Made by a program: the position numbers and the translations under genes
Assembly: GCF_016775475.1 (NCBI RefSeq)
Contig: NZ_JAEUXJ010000001.1
Span: 434,001-498,000, forward strand
Direction of reading: 5' to 3'
Origin: Belnapia mucosa
Lineage (GTDB): Bacteria > Pseudomonadota > Alphaproteobacteria > Acetobacterales > Acetobacteraceae
DNA length: 64,000 nt
Shown: one piece after another, positions 40,820 through 51,013 of the stretch
Layout: the number at the start of each line of letters is the position of its first letter
Position numbering within the stretch: the first letter of the stretch is position 1
Notes under the pieces: model-generated
The model's database searches: none
Seen by the model: only the letters and a program-made list of their open reading frames with translations
What the model was told of the DNA's origin: nothing

Positions 40820-42034
40820 TCAGCCCATCGCCTTCTTCAGGTTCTCGTCGATCTTGGCGAGGAAGGCCTGGGTGTTCAGCCAGGGCTGGTCCTTGCCGAT
40901 GAGGATGGCGAGGTCCTTGGTCATGTCGCCGCTCTCGACGGTCTGGATACAGACCTTCTCCAGCGTCTCGGCGAAGGCGGTCACGTCCGGCGTGTTGTCG
41001 AACTTGCCGCGATAGGCGAGGCCCCGGGTCCAGGCGAAGATCGAGGCGATCGGGTTGGTACTGGTCTCGCGGCCCTTCTGGTGCTCGCGGTAGTGGCGGG
41101 TGACGGTGCCGTGGGCCGCCTCGGACTCGACGGTGTTGCCGTCAGGCGAGAGCAGCACGGAGGTCATCAGGCCGAGCGAGCCGAAGCCCTGGGCCACGAT
41201 ATCGGACTGCACGTCGCCGTCATAGTTCTTGCAGGCCCAGATATAGCCGCCTTCCCACTTCAGCGCGGAGGCGACCATGTCGTCGATCAGCCGGTCCTCA
41301 TAGGTCAGGCCGCGCTTCTCGAACTCCGCCTTGAATTCGGCGTCATAGATGCCGCGGAAGATGTCCTTGAAGTTGCCGTCATAGGCCTTGAGGATCGTGT
41401 TCTTGTGGCTGAAATAGACCGAGTAGTTGCGCGCCAGGCCGTAGTTGAAGCTGGCGCGGGCGAAGCCCTCGATCGACTTGTTGAGGTTGTGTATCATCAT
41501 CGCGACGCCGCCGGTGGCCGGCATGACGAACTCGCCGATCTCCTGCGGTTGCCCGCCATCCGGCGTGAAGGTCATCGTGACCTTGCCGGCGCTCGGCACC
41601 TTCATCTCGACCGAGCGGTAGATGTCGCCATAGGCATGGCGGCCGACGACGATCGGCTTCGACCAGTGCGGCACCAGGCGCGGCACGTTCGAGCAGATGA
41701 TCGGCTCACGGAAGATGGTGCCGTCGAGGATGTTGCGGATGGTGCCGTTCGGCGACTTCCACATCTTCTTGAGGCCGAACTCCTTCACCCGCGCCTCGTC
41801 CGGGGTGATGGTGGCGCATTTCACGCCGACGCCATACTGCTTGATGGCATTCGCCGCATCGACCGTCACCTGGTCATCGGTCTGGTCGCGGTACTCGACA
41901 CCCAGATCGTAGTATTTGAGATCCACATCCAGGTAGGGGAGGATGAGCTTCTCCTTGATGAACCCCCAGATGATGCGGGTCATCTCATCGCCGTCGAGCT
42001 CGACGACGGGGGTCTTTACCTGGATCTTTGCCAT
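40820..42034 (-). CDS. icd: NADP-dependent isocitrate dehydrogenase (eukaryote-like type)
   Basis: 404 residues from [18 protein letters not shown]; the minus-strand upstream has GAGGA about 7 bases before. It oxidises isocitrate to 2-oxoglutarate in the TCA cycle. The sequence is of the homodimeric, eukaryote-like branch common in alphaproteobacteria: [46 protein letters not shown] and [17 protein letters not shown], where the last supplies NADP-binding residues. The 119-codon open frame upstream is shadow. Confidence 0.97.
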   Translation of the reverse strand: MAKIQVKTPVVELDGDEMTRIIWGFIKEKLILPYLDVDLKYYDLGVEYRDQTDDQVTVDAANAIKQYGVGVKCATITPDEARVKEFGLKKMWKSPNGTIRNILDGTIFREPIICSNVPRLVPHWSKPIVVGRHAYGDIYRSVEMKVPSAGKVTMTFTPDGGQPQEIGEFVMPATGGVAMMIHNLNKSIEGFARASFNYGLARNYSVYFSHKNTILKAYDGNFKDIFRGIYDAEFKAEFEKRGLTYEDRLIDDMVASALKWEGGYIWACKNYDGDVQSDIVAQGFGSLGLMTSVLLSPDGNTVESEAAHGTVTRHYREHQKGRETSTNPIASIFAWTRGLAYRGKFDNTPDVTAFAETLEKVCIQTVESGDMTKDLAILIGKDQPWLNTQAFLAKIDENLKKAMG

Positions 42035-42182
42035 GCCGGTCCTCGTGGTCTCCCCGCCGCCGGGCGCGGCGGGGCGCTGCGCAGGGGCGGCCTTGGGGGG
42101 TTTGGGCGGGGGAACATCGCACCCGTCACGGGCGGCGGCAAGCCCATGGGCCGGCCGCCCGATCATTCCGAAGTCGATACAC

Positions 42183-42211
42183 TTGCCGGTAGTCGTGCTT
42201 CCGTGCTTAGT
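42183..42211 (+). promoter_or_regulatory. Weak candidate promoter reading toward hpt
   Basis: TTGCCG and CTTAGT separated by 17 bases, each matching the sigma-70 consensus at three positions. It would transcribe the 38-codon frame and the Hpt gene. Confidence 0.25.
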
Positions 42212-42256
42212 CGCCTCAGACGTGTTAACGCATCGCCGATGCTGCAGGTGGGTACC

Positions 42257-42373
42257 ATGAATCCGGTCCCGAATTCCCGCATTCACCGCTACGGCACCCA
42301 TCCCACTCGCGGCTTCGGTGCGGCCGTCCCGCGGCCAGCCCGGCCCAGCACGGCCGGTGCCGATGCCGTCTAA
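42257..42373 (+). CDS. Possible 38-residue small protein ahead of hpt
   Basis: ATG at 42257 preceded by AGGTGGG at a usable distance; frame runs [19 protein letters not shown] to a TAA at 42371-42373, 16 bases before the Hpt ATG. Basic and proline-rich, no membrane segment. It may be a real micro-protein, a leader peptide, or chance; nothing but the ribosome-binding site and position supports it. Confidence 0.3.
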   Translation: MNPVPNSRIHRYGTHPTRGFGAAVPRPARPSTAGADAV

Positions 42374-42389
42374 GGGGGAGGGGCAAGGC

Positions 42390-42734
42390 ATGGCATCACC
42401 TCCGCCCCGTCCGGACGGGGCCCCGGCCGGCGCCTATCTGGCGGACCGGCATGGCCCGGCCCTGGCCGCGCTCTGCGCCGATGAACTGCGCGAACGCCAT
42501 CCGCGGATCGAGGCTGCTGCCGCCGCCGGGGATCTCGATGCGCTGAAGGCAGAGGCGCATGCGCTGCGCGGCGTCGCCGCTAATTTCGGCCTGGAGGTCC
42601 TGGCCGAGGAGCTGCTGACGCTGGAGCGTGCGGCCCGCGCCGCCGATACTCTCGGCCTGCGCGGCGCGCTCAGCCGCCTGCCCGCCGAGGTGGCGGAAGC
42701 GATGGTCGCGCTCGGGGCCAAGCCGGATCGCTGA
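42390..42734 (+). CDS. Hpt-domain phosphotransfer protein
   Basis: 114 residues, mainly one four-helix Hpt domain. The phosphorylatable histidine is H57 in [20 protein letters not shown], matching the HALKGxxxNxG pattern. GGGGGAGGGG precedes the [11 protein letters not shown]. Stand-alone Hpt proteins shuttle phosphate between hybrid kinases and response regulators. The double-receiver hybrid kinase 0.9 kb away has no Hpt domain of its own, so this is a natural partner, though they are separated by an oppositely oriented gene. It converges on the binding-protein gene, 9 bases between stops. Confidence 0.88.
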   Translation: MASPPPRPDGAPAGAYLADRHGPALAALCADELRERHPRIEAAAAAGDLDALKAEAHALRGVAANFGLEVLAEELLTLERAARAADTLGLRGALSRLPAEVAEAMVALGAKPDR

Positions 42735-42743
42735 GCGCCGGCC

Positions 42744-43649
42744 TCAGAAGACCAGCAGCGCCGAGAGGCCGTAGCGGGCCCCGGCCCGGGCCAGGGTGCC
42801 GTCCGCCTTGGCGGCATTGACGAAGGCATTCACCTCCGCGAGCCAGGCAGCGTCACCCCGCGGCACCGCATAGCCATAGAGGGTCTCGCCGAAGCGCTCC
42901 GGCGGCTCCAGCACCCGGGCCCAGTCCCCGGCCAGGGCGAAGCGGCGGGCATAGGGGTAGTCGCTCATGAAGACATCGGCACGGCCCGACTGCACTTCCG
43001 ATTCGCGGGTGCGGGGCGGGCGCACCACCAGCAGCTCGGCCAGCTTCAGGCTGCGCCGCATCAGCGGTTCCATCAGCGTCCCGGCCGCCACCGCGACGAC
43101 GGTGCCGACCGTGTCGATATCCTCCCAGCGGCTGATCCGCGTGTTCTCCCGCGTCGTCACCGCGTGGACGGTGCTGGCCATATAGGGTTTCGAGAAGGCG
43201 ACCCGCGTCTGGCGCGCGGCCAGAATGCCGACCCCCATCATGGCGATGTCGCAGGCGCCGGACTCCACCTTGTCGATCACCTCGGCGAAATTGGTCTCGA
43301 CGAAGCGGAGCTGGACCGAGAGCCGGTTGGCCAGGGCCCGCGCCATGTCGATGTCGAGCCCCTCCAGCTCGCTGTTGCGCGGGTTGCGGTAGCTGATACC
43401 GAAATAGTCCGGCCAGATGCAGACCATGACCTCGCCGCGGCTGCGGATGGCGGCGAGGTGGTCCGGCGGCGGCGGCTCGGGCGGTGGGACCGGTGGCTCG
43501 GGCTGCAGCAGGGCGGCCGGCGGCGGGGGCGGGGGCGGGCCGAGCGGCACCGGCGCCGGCCGCGCCGCGGGACGGGGCGGCGGGGTCTGCGCCGCCGCGC
43601 CATTCATCTCGAAAACAGCAACCAATGGTGCAATAAAGGACGCGATCAT
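42744..43649 (-). CDS. Periplasmic solute-binding protein (SBP family 3) with proline-rich linker
   Basis: 301 residues from [17 protein letters not shown], which acts as an export signal ending near AAAQT. A 50-residue proline-rich stretch follows, then a family 3 amino-acid-type binding domain: [56 protein letters not shown] and a closing loop with [19 protein letters not shown]. No permease or ATPase is nearby, so it may be a receptor rather than a transporter part. AAAGGA lies just before the ATG; in-frame ATGs at 43679 and 43709 are alternatives. Its start codon shares two bases with the divergent kinase ATG. Confidence 0.88.
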   Translation of the reverse strand: MIASFIAPLVAVFEMNGAAAQTPPPRPAARPAPVPLGPPPPPPPAALLQPEPPVPPPEPPPPDHLAAIRSRGEVMVCIWPDYFGISYRNPRNSELEGLDIDMARALANRLSVQLRFVETNFAEVIDKVESGACDIAMMGVGILAARQTRVAFSKPYMASTVHAVTTRENTRISRWEDIDTVGTVVAVAAGTLMEPLMRRSLKLAELLVVRPPRTRESEVQSGRADVFMSDYPYARRFALAGDWARVLEPPERFGETLYGYAVPRGDAAWLAEVNAFVNAAKADGTLARAGARYGLSALLVF

Positions 43650-46239
43650 GCATCCTTTCGCCAAACTGGACGCGAGCATCCGGCGGTCCCTCCACCTTGG
43701 CGCCCCCAAGCCAGCGGAGCCGCGGCCCTGGTTGCTGTTCGGGGCAGCGGTCGGACTGGTCGCCGCCTGCCTGGTGCTGATTTACGGTATCGTCCTGGAA
43801 CGAGGCCAGCGCGATGCCCTGGCCGAGGCGGAGAAGCTGACCCAGAGCGTGGCGGCGGCGCTGGCGGACCAGCTGACTCGCGCTACCCAGACGGTCGAGC
43901 TGCTGATGAACGACCTGGCGGAGAACCCGGTCGAGATGAGCCCGGCCGCCTTCGCCGAGCAGATGGCCAACCGCTCGCGCGACCTGGCACAGATCCGCGC
44001 CCTGCTGATGACCGATGTGAACGGCCGGATCACCCATGCCACGGTGGATTCGCTGCGCGACCTGCAAGTCTCCGACCGCGACTGGTTCCGGGTGCTGCGC
44101 TATGGGGGCCAGACGCTCCGGCTCGGTGCGCCGGAGACCGGGCGGTATCTCAGCACCGGGGCCAGCATCGCGCATACGCGCCTCTGGTCCATCCCGCTGG
44201 CGCGGGGTATCCGGGCGCCGCAGGGGGGCGAATTCGCCGGTGCCGCGGTGGCGCTGCTCAACCCCGACTACTTCACCGGGGTCAGCCGCCGCTATGCCGA
44301 GGCCTTCGGCGTCACCATCCGGCTGCATTCCTTCAGTGGGCAGCTGCTTGCCCGCTCCGATGCCACCGCCGGCGGGATCGGCCAGCTGCATTCCGGCGCC
44401 TGGCTGTTCCGCGACTTCCTGCCGCGGCGGGAATCGGGTTCCTTCCAGGGCATCGACCAGGACGGGGCGGATGTCATCGCCAGCTTCGCCGTCACCCGCC
44501 AGGGCACCTTCGTGGTCGAGGTGGCACGGAACCGGGACGATGCGCTGGCGGCGCTGCACCAGCTCGGCCTCGTCCTGGGTGGCGGCGTCGGAGCGGCGGC
44601 GACGGCGACGCTCTTCGCCCTCTGGATGCTGGTGCGGCTGGCGGAGAAGCTGCAGCGCCAGGGTGCCCGCCTGGCCGAGAGTGAGCGCGAGGCGGTGGCC
44701 GCCAGCCGCGCCAAGGAGGACTTCCTCGCGGCGATGAGCCACGAGATCCGCACGCCGATGAACGGCGTCATCGGCATGTCCGGCCTGCTGCTCGATACCG
44801 GGCTCGACCCGCTGCAGCACCGCTATGCCGAGACGATCCAGGGTTCGGCCGAGCACCTGCTGATGGTGCTGAACGACATCCTCGATTTCTCCAAGCTCGA
44901 GGCCGGGCGGGTGGAGCGCGAGGAGGTACCCTTCGCGCTGGAGGCGGAGCTCTCGACCATCGTCGAGCTCTTTGCCCCGAAGGCGGCGCAGAATGGGGTG
45001 GAGCTGATCTGCTCGCTCTCGCCCAGTCTGCCGGCGCGGGTGATCGGCGATCCCGGCCGGTTCCGCCAGCTGCTGTTCAACCTGGTCGGCAATGCGGTGA
45101 AATTCACTGAATCCGGTTGGATCGAGCTGGGAATTTCGGCCGAGCGGGAGGGGGAGGGCTGGCGCCTCTCCTGCCGGGTCAGCGATACCGGCATCGGCCT
45201 CGACCCCGCGAAGATTCCGCTGCTGTTCGAGCGCTTCACCCAGGCCGATGCCTCGATCAGCCGGAAATACGGTGGCACCGGCCTCGGCCTCGCCATCTGC
45301 CGCAAGCTGGTCGAGGCCATGGGCGGCAGTATCGGCGCCGAGGTCCGGCCGGGCGGCGGCAGCGTCTTCCGCTTCGACATCATGGTCGGCATCGCCCCCG
45401 ATATGCCCGGCGAGACGCGTGATGCGCGGCCGCTGGCCGGGCGCCGGGTCCTGGTGGTGGACGACCTCGCCCTGAGCCGCGAGGTGCTGGCGCGGCAGCT
45501 CATGGTGCTGGGCGCGGAATCCCAAGCGGTCGAGACGGCCGAGGCGGCGCTGGCCGCGCTGCGGACGGCCCGTGCCATGGGCCGGCCCTTCAGCGCCCTG
45601 CTGGTCGATGCGACCCTGTCGGGGATGGACGGGCAGGAACTGGCGCGCCGCGTCCGGGCCGAGCCGGCCAAAGATCGACCTGCCATCATCCTGGCCGCCG
45701 CCGGCGCCGCGGCGCTGCGGGAGCCGCCGGCGCCGGGCCTGGTGGATGCCGTGCTGCTGAAGCCCGCCCTGCCAGGCCGCTTCCGCGATGCGGTGATGCA
45801 GGCGCTCGGCGCGGGGGTGGAGGCGAGGCCGACAGCGGTGCCGCGGCCGGCGGAGAATCTCGGCCTCCGCATCCTGCTGGTCGAGGACAATGCCACCAAC
45901 CAGCTGGTGATGCGGACCATCCTGCAACGGGCCGGCTGCGAGGTGGAGGTGGCCGGCGACGGCACCGAGGCGGTCGCCGCCGCCCGGCGCCAACCCTATG
46001 ACGCCATCCTGATGGATCTGCAGATGCCGGTGATGGACGGGCTGGAAGCGACGCGCCAGATCCGCCGCAGCACCGGGCCGAACCGCCGGACGAAGATCAT
46101 CGGCCTGACGGCGGCGGTCGGCCCGGTCTTCGAGCAGCAATGCCGCGCCGCCGGCATGGACGAGTATCTCGGCAAGCCGGTGCAGCGGACGGCGCTGATG
46201 GCCATGCTGGGTCTCATCGCGCCGGCACGGCCAGCCTGA
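43648..46239 (+). CDS. Hybrid histidine kinase with periplasmic sensor domain and two receivers
   Basis: 863 residues. A short cytoplasmic N-terminus, transmembrane helix 1 (about 28-50), a PDC/dCache-like periplasmic domain (about 51-300, with [14 protein letters not shown] and [18 protein letters not shown]), helix 2 (about 306-328), HisKA with H365 ([15 protein letters not shown]), an HATPase ([36 protein letters not shown]), receiver 1 with D654 ([12 protein letters not shown]) and receiver 2 with D790 ([12 protein letters not shown]). Both receivers keep the acidic pair. AAAGGA precedes the ATG by 7 bases. Likely senses a small molecule outside the membrane and signals through an Hpt protein. 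Confidence 0.94.
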   Translation: MHPFAKLDASIRRSLHLGAPKPAEPRPWLLFGAAVGLVAACLVLIYGIVLERGQRDALAEAEKLTQSVAAALADQLTRATQTVELLMNDLAENPVEMSPAAFAEQMANRSRDLAQIRALLMTDVNGRITHATVDSLRDLQVSDRDWFRVLRYGGQTLRLGAPETGRYLSTGASIAHTRLWSIPLARGIRAPQGGEFAGAAVALLNPDYFTGVSRRYAEAFGVTIRLHSFSGQLLARSDATAGGIGQLHSGAWLFRDFLPRRESGSFQGIDQDGADVIASFAVTRQGTFVVEVARNRDDALAALHQLGLVLGGGVGAAATATLFALWMLVRLAEKLQRQGARLAESEREAVAASRAKEDFLAAMSHEIRTPMNGVIGMSGLLLDTGLDPLQHRYAETIQGSAEHLLMVLNDILDFSKLEAGRVEREEVPFALEAELSTIVELFAPKAAQNGVELICSLSPSLPARVIGDPGRFRQLLFNLVGNAVKFTESGWIELGISAEREGEGWRLSCRVSDTGIGLDPAKIPLLFERFTQADASISRKYGGTGLGLAICRKLVEAMGGSIGAEVRPGGGSVFRFDIMVGIAPDMPGETRDARPLAGRRVLVVDDLALSREVLARQLMVLGAESQAVETAEAALAALRTARAMGRPFSALLVDATLSGMDGQELARRVRAEPAKDRPAIILAAAGAAALREPPAPGLVDAVLLKPALPGRFRDAVMQALGAGVEARPTAVPRPAENLGLRILLVEDNATNQLVMRTILQRAGCEVEVAGDGTEAVAAARRQPYDAILMDLQMPVMDGLEATRQIRRSTGPNRRTKIIGLTAAVGPVFEQQCRAAGMDEYLGKPVQRTALMAMLGLIAPARPA

Positions 46240-46242
46240 GCG

Positions 46243-46995
46243 TCAGCCCCGGGCGATCCAGGGCATCTTGGATGCGGTGATGGTGACGAACTGGATATTC
46301 GCATCCAGCGGCAGGTTCGCCATCATCAGGATCGTGCTGCCGACATGGGCGACGTCGAAGGTGGGCTCCACCTTCATCTCGCCATTGGCCTGCTTCACGC
46401 CCTTCGCCATCCGCGCCGTCATCGGCGTCGCCGCATTGCCGATATCGACCTGGCCGCTGACGATGTCGAAGGCCCGGCCATCCAGGGCCAGGGTCTTGGT
46501 GAGGCCGGTGATGGCATGCTTGGTCGAGGTATAGGCGACGCTCTCCGGCCGCGGCACATGGGCGCTGATGCTGCCATTGTTGACGATGCGGCCGCCCTGG
46601 GGGGACTGGTTCTTCATGATGCGGAAGGCGGCCTGGGCGCAGAGGAAGCTGCCGGTCAGGTTCACCTGGACGACCCGCGCCCAGTCCTCATAGGCCAGGT
46701 CCTCGATCGGCCCGGCCGGGACATTGCCGCCCGCATTGTTGAAGAGGAAGTCGAGCCGGCCCCACTCCGCCTTCAGCTTGTCGAACAGGGCATTGACCGA
46801 TTTCGGGTCGCCGACATCGGTCGGGACGGGCAGGGCGCGGGAGGCGGCATCGCCGGCGAGGCCGACCGTTTCCTCCAGCGCGTCCTTGCGCCGGCCGGCC
46901 AAGGCGACGGTCCAGCCGCCGCCCAGCAGGGCCAGCGCCGCGGCCCGGCCGACGCCGGAGCCGGCGCCGGTGACGACGGCGTATTGGGTGGTCAT
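46243..46995 (-). CDS. Short-chain dehydrogenase/reductase
   Basis: 250 residues from the second of two close ATGs (the first, two codons earlier, is too near its AGGAG). NAD(P) motif [14 protein letters not shown], catalytic serine in NNGSISAH and YTSTK as the YxxxK pair. Ends KMPWIARG. It oxidises or reduces an alcohol/carbonyl; substrate unknown. Eleven bases after the 2-hydroxyacid dehydrogenase stop, same strand, so part of the leftward catabolic operon. The stop lies 4 bases from the convergent kinase stop. Confidence 0.93.
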   Translation of the reverse strand: MTTQYAVVTGAGSGVGRAAALALLGGGWTVALAGRRKDALEETVGLAGDAASRALPVPTDVGDPKSVNALFDKLKAEWGRLDFLFNNAGGNVPAGPIEDLAYEDWARVVQVNLTGSFLCAQAAFRIMKNQSPQGGRIVNNGSISAHVPRPESVAYTSTKHAITGLTKTLALDGRAFDIVSGQVDIGNAATPMTARMAKGVKQANGEMKVEPTFDVAHVGSTILMMANLPLDANIQFVTITASKMPWIARG

Positions 46996-47005
46996 GGTCA
47001 TTCTC

Positions 47006-48049
47006 CTAGCTGTTCGGGCCGCGGCCCATGCCGATGGGCTGCCAGCGCTGCAATGCGGTGTTCTGCAGCACCGCCGGGTTGACGCAGCTCATCGGCCATT
47101 TGCCCTGGAGGACGAGGGCCAGCTCATGCCCCACGCGCCGCTTCCGCGCCTCATCGAAGCGCGCCGAGGCGGAGGCGACATGGGCGGTCAGCGTCACATT
47201 CTCCATGCGCAGCAGCGGGTTGTTATGCGAGGGAGGCTCGACCTCGAGCACGTCGAGCGCGGCATGGGCGATCCAGCCTTCCTGGAGCGCCTTGATCAGC
47301 GCCTCCTCCTGCACGGTCGGGCCGCGGCCGGTATTGATGAAGATCGCGCTCGGCTTCATCAGGCGGAAATGCTGCTCCTTCAGCATATGGTGCACTTCCG
47401 GCCGGGCCGGGGCATGCATGCTGACGAAGTCGGACTGGCTCAGCACCTCGGTCAGCGTCGCCGGCTGCACCCCATATTCCGAGATCAGCATCTCCTCGAC
47501 GAAGGGGTCATAGGCGATCATCCGGAGGCCGAAGGGGGCGGCGCGCTTCGCCACGGCCCGGGCGACGCGGCCGAAGGAGATGAAGCCGAGGGTCTGGCCC
47601 ATCAGGCGCGGAATCTTCAGCAGCGCCGGGCGGCCTTCCTTCCAGCGGCCGTCGCGCACCATCTTGTCCTGCTCGATCAGGCGGCGGAAGCCGGCCAGCA
47701 GCAGGGTCATTGCATGGTCGGCGACCTCCTCGATGAAGGTGTCGGGGATGTTGGTGACGGGGATGCCGCGGGCCGTCGCCGCCTTCACGTCGACGCTGTC
47801 CACGCCGACGCTGCCGAGCGTGATGACCTTGCAGCGCTCGAGGCTGTCGATGATCTCTTTCGTGATCGGGATGCCCTTGGCGTAGATCGCATCGGCATCC
47901 TTCGCGGCGGCGATGAAGCCGGCAGTATCGGTCGGCGCCTCGACGATCTCGGCGTCGAGGCCTTCCAGCGCCTCGCTCTCCAGCGCGTAGCCGCCGCCGG
48001 CGACGGTGAAGCTGGCGCCGGCCGGCGTGACGATTCGGTACTTGGCCAT
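47006..48049 (-). CDS. D-isomer-specific 2-hydroxyacid dehydrogenase
   Basis: 347 residues. Two Rossmann-like domains; the dinucleotide loop is [14 protein letters not shown], with the catalytic arginine in INTGRGPTV, glutamate in LDVLEVEPP and histidine in [10 protein letters not shown]. These give the Arg-Glu-His triad of the family. The GFISFG loop deviates at the last glycines from the usual GxGxxG only by S/F substitutions. Likely interconverts a 2-keto and a D-2-hydroxy acid using NAD(H). It is 13 bases after the dehydratase stop in the same operon. Confidence 0.94.
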   Translation of the reverse strand: MAKYRIVTPAGASFTVAGGGYALESEALEGLDAEIVEAPTDTAGFIAAAKDADAIYAKGIPITKEIIDSLERCKVITLGSVGVDSVDVKAATARGIPVTNIPDTFIEEVADHAMTLLLAGFRRLIEQDKMVRDGRWKEGRPALLKIPRLMGQTLGFISFGRVARAVAKRAAPFGLRMIAYDPFVEEMLISEYGVQPATLTEVLSQSDFVSMHAPARPEVHHMLKEQHFRLMKPSAIFINTGRGPTVQEEALIKALQEGWIAHAALDVLEVEPPSHNNPLLRMENVTLTAHVASASARFDEARKRRVGHELALVLQGKWPMSCVNPAVLQNTALQRWQPIGMGRGPNS

Positions 48050-48062
48050 AAGTTCTTCCCTC

Positions 48063-49235
48063 TTACTTCGGCGGCCGCGCGCGGATCGCGGCCTCGTTCA
48101 CCTCGACGCCCCAGCCGGGGCCCGTCGGCATTACCAGCTCGCCATTCTCGATCACCGGCGGTGGGGTGAATTCGTCGCGCCAGGAGACGCTGTCGATGTC
48201 GATCTCCATGACCCGGAGATTGGGGATGCAGGCGCTGAAGGTCGCGCTGATCATGCTGCAGAGGTTGCCGTAGAAGTTGTGCGGCGCGCAGTTGACCTCG
48301 TAGACGTCGCACATCGCGGCGATCTTCATCGACTCCGCGATGCCGTTCCAGATGACGTCGACGATACCGACATCCATGGCGTATTGCTCGAGGAAGGGGC
48401 GGAATTCGCGGCGGCCATGCAGCGTCTCGCAGGAGGCGATGGGGCAGGGGGCCATGCGCTTGATCGTGGCCAGCGCGGCGGCGTCATGGGAGTCGATCTC
48501 GAGCCAGGTCAGGTCGAACTCGGCCACGGCCTCGGCGACGCGCTGGAAGCCTTCGGTGCGGAAGTGGAAGTTGGTATCGAGATGGATGCCCATCTCGGGC
48601 CCCACCGCCTCCCGGATGGTGCGCAGATGGTGCTTGAGCTGGGCGAGGGTCTTGTTGTCCCAGTTGAGCTCCGGCCAGCCGGCATGGCGGCCGAAGCCGG
48701 GCGAGTATTGATAGAGCAGGCTGTCGGCGCCGGGGATGAGGATATTGGTCTTGAGGCCGCGGAAGCCGGCCGCCTTCACCTCGGCGGCATGGCGGGCGAC
48801 CTCCTCGTAATCGGTCAGCGGCGGCACGCCCATATGCCTGGCATTTCGCACGCGATAGCTGCCGAAATGCGACCAGTAGACCGGGATGCGTTCCCGGATC
48901 GGGCCGCCGAACAGCGCGGCGACGGAGATGCCCCGGGCGCGGGCGGCGATGTCGAGCAGCGCATTCTCGATCGCGGCAATAGCCTGCTGGTTCAGCCCGC
49001 CCCGCGACTGCCGCGTCATCACATGCAGCCAAGCCGTCACCTCCTCCCACCGGGTCGGGTCGCGGCCGATCACCAGGGGGGAGAGGCCATCGATGACGGC
49101 GGAAAGGCCGGTGCTGCCGAAGCTCTCGTTGTATTCGGACCAGCCGACCAGCCCGTCATCGGTGGTGACCTTGAGGAAGGAGAATAGCCGCCAGCCCGCA
49201 TCCGCGCGCAGTGTCTCGATCCGGGCGACCTTCAT
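48063..49235 (-). CDS. Enolase-superfamily dehydratase (mandelate racemase/muconate lactonizing family)
   Basis: 390 residues from MKVARIETLRADAG; GGAGG precedes it on the minus strand. Family layout: capping N-domain (to about 125) and a TIM barrel with a KxN-type lysine site (FRGLKTNILIP), metal ligands in HLDTNFHF, TWLEIDSHD and ASCETLHGR, and a C-terminal-side histidine in NCAPHNFYGN. This pattern suits acid-sugar dehydratases, which remove water to leave a 2-keto-3-deoxy acid. Specificity cannot be assigned. First gene of the leftward three-gene set, divergent from the second SDR gene across 103 bases. Confidence 0.92.
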   Translation of the reverse strand: MKVARIETLRADAGWRLFSFLKVTTDDGLVGWSEYNESFGSTGLSAVIDGLSPLVIGRDPTRWEEVTAWLHVMTRQSRGGLNQQAIAAIENALLDIAARARGISVAALFGGPIRERIPVYWSHFGSYRVRNARHMGVPPLTDYEEVARHAAEVKAAGFRGLKTNILIPGADSLLYQYSPGFGRHAGWPELNWDNKTLAQLKHHLRTIREAVGPEMGIHLDTNFHFRTEGFQRVAEAVAEFDLTWLEIDSHDAAALATIKRMAPCPIASCETLHGRREFRPFLEQYAMDVGIVDVIWNGIAESMKIAAMCDVYEVNCAPHNFYGNLCSMISATFSACIPNLRVMEIDIDSVSWRDEFTPPPVIENGELVMPTGPGWGVEVNEAAIRARPPK

Positions 49236-49338
49236 CGCATCCTCCGTTCCATCCCTGGCGGCAAGCGAAGCATGGCGGGGGCGGCTCCACAAGACGGCGA
49301 GGCGGGGCTAGCCTTCCCGCGCAACATGGGAGGATGCG

Positions 49339-50100
49339 ATGGGCAAGCTAGCGGGGAAGATCGCCTGGGTGACCGGCGCGGGCAGCGGCATCGGCGAGGC
49401 GGTGGCGGAGCGTTTCGCGGCGGAAGGCGCCGTGACCGTCATCACCGGCCGCCGGCAGGAGAAGCTGGAGGAAGTGGCCGGCCGAATCCGCGCCGCGGGC
49501 GGCACCGTCCATGTGCAGCCGGCCGACCTGATGCGCTCGGCGGAGGTGCAACGGGTGGCAGACTGGATCGGCACCGAATTCGGCCGGCTGGACCTGCTGG
49601 TCAGCAATGCGGGGCTGAACATTACGGAGCGGGACTGGAAGCGCATCAGCCCGGAGGGGATCGACGAGCTGATCCATGGCAACCTTTCTTCGGCCTTCTA
49701 TGTGGCGCGGGCGGTGCTGCCGATCATGCGGGTCCAGGGCGGCGGCGTGATGATCCACACCGCCTCCATGGCCGGGCGTCATGTCGGGGTGATGAGCGGC
49801 GGCGGCTACTCGGCGGCGAAGCACGGCGTCGTCGCCATGAGCCACAGCATCAACATGGAGGAATGCGTCAACGGCATCCGCTCCACCGCCTTCTGCCCCG
49901 GCGAGGTGAATACCGAGATCCTGAAGAAGCGGCCCAATCCGCTGAGCCAGGAGGAGCTGAACCAGATGCTGCAGCCGGCGGATTGCGCCGAGCTGCTGCT
50001 CACTGTGGCGACGCTGCCGCCGCATGTGACGATGAACGAGGTCTGGCTCACCCCGACCCACAACCGCGGCTATGTCGCGGCCCTGGGTCGGAAGCTGTAG
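49339..50100 (+). CDS. Short-chain dehydrogenase/reductase
   Basis: 253 residues. TGAGSGIGEAVAERF, SNAGLNITE, catalytic serine in IHTASMAGR and YSAAKHG. GGAGG lies just before the ATG. The C-terminus (THNRGYVAALGRKL) is unusual in lacking the common final substrate-loop pattern. Placed between a dehydratase and a sugar ABC importer, it may oxidise a sugar or polyol. It runs opposite to both neighbours and converges on the importer operon with 4 bases between stops. Confidence 0.92.
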   Translation: MGKLAGKIAWVTGAGSGIGEAVAERFAAEGAVTVITGRRQEKLEEVAGRIRAAGGTVHVQPADLMRSAEVQRVADWIGTEFGRLDLLVSNAGLNITERDWKRISPEGIDELIHGNLSSAFYVARAVLPIMRVQGGGVMIHTASMAGRHVGVMSGGGYSAAKHGVVAMSHSINMEECVNGIRSTAFCPGEVNTEILKKRPNPLSQEELNQMLQPADCAELLLTVATLPPHVTMNEVWLTPTHNRGYVAALGRKL

Positions 50101-50104
50101 CCGG

Positions 50105-51013
50105 CTATTCCTTCACCGCGCCGGTGAGGGAGGAGACGTAGTAGTCGACGAAGAAGGAATAGAAGATGGCGACGGGCAGCGAGCCTAGGAGGCTGCCCGC
50201 CATCAGCGCGCCCCATTGATAGACGTCGCCGGAGACCAGCTCGGTCAGGATGGCGACGGGGACGGTCTTGTTCTCGCTGCTCTGGATGAAGGCGAGGGCG
50301 TAGATGAACTCGTTCCAGGACAGGGTGAAGCTGAAGATGCCAGCCGAGATCAGCCCCGGCACGGCCAGCGGCAGGGTAATCTGGCGCAGGATCTGCAGCC
50401 GCGTCGCGCCGTCGATCAGCGCGCATTCCTCGAGCTCATAGGGGATCGACTTGAAGTAGCCGATCAGCAGCCAGGTGCAGAAGGGCACCAGGAAGGTCGG
50501 GTAGGTGAGGATCAGCGCCAGTGGGCTGTCGAACAGCCCGAGGCGATAGACCATGGTCGCCAGCGGGATGAAGAGGATCGAGGGCGGCACGAGATAGGCG
50601 AGGTAGATCGCCAGCCCGACATACTGGCTGCCCTTGAAGCGCAGCCGCTGGATTGCGTAGGCCGCAAGCGTCGAGGAGAAGAGCGAGAGGAAGGTGGCGC
50701 AGATGGCCACCGTCATCGTCGTCACCAGCCAGTGCGGATAGGCGGTGTTGAACAGCAGGTGCTTGATGTGGTCGAGGGTCGGCGAGCCGATCCAAAAGGG
50801 ATTGTAGGTCTTGTAGTCGAACAGCTCCGCATTTGGTTTGAAGGCCGTCACCGTCATCCAATAGAAGGGAAACAGCAGGATGATGACGAAGCAGGCCAGC
50901 GGCAAATAGAGCGTCACCATCCGGCGCGCCTTGCTGTCCCAGGCCATGGTCTCCGGCTGGGCGGTGGCGGCGTTGCTCTGGGCGGCTTCGGGCAGTACGG
51001 CGGCGTCAGTCAT
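50105..51013 (-). CDS. Carbohydrate ABC transporter permease, MalG/UgpE type
   Basis: 302 residues with six membrane helices. The EAA loop reads ELEECALIDGATRLQILRQI with the family glycine, followed by LPLAVPGLISAGIFSFTLSW. About 35 N-terminal residues precede the first helix. It is the inner-membrane partner of the upstream permease, whose gene it overlaps by 8 bases, and of the ATPase encoded further upstream. Substrate presumed sugar or polyol from the family. Confidence 0.94.
   Translation of the reverse strand: MTDAAVLPEAAQSNAATAQPETMAWDSKARRMVTLYLPLACFVIILLFPFYWMTVTAFKPNAELFDYKTYNPFWIGSPTLDHIKHLLFNTAYPHWLVTTMTVAICATFLSLFSSTLAAYAIQRLRFKGSQYVGLAIYLAYLVPPSILFIPLATMVYRLGLFDSPLALILTYPTFLVPFCTWLLIGYFKSIPYELEECALIDGATRLQILRQITLPLAVPGLISAGIFSFTLSWNEFIYALAFIQSSENKTVPVAILTELVSGDVYQWGALMAGSLLGSLPVAIFYSFFVDYYVSSLTGAVKE

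Larger units (their letters stand above)
42035..42389. other. 355-base divergent region between icd and hpt
   Basis: Shared upstream region of icd (left) and the Hpt gene (right). Seen in it: a GTTAAC palindrome at about 42230-42235 (a CtrA-like TTAAC half-site without a second half), a weak rightward promoter-like pair (separate entry), and a 38-codon open frame (separate entry). The part next to icd is a GC-rich leader with G-runs. No RNA gene recognised. Confidence 0.4.

Noticed and set aside
42853..46140. 1,095-codon open frame on the minus strand opposite the hybrid kinase
   Set aside because: Antisense shadow of the kinase; composition is histidine/arginine/glutamine-rich without domains, and it runs through the proline-rich part of the binding protein in another frame.
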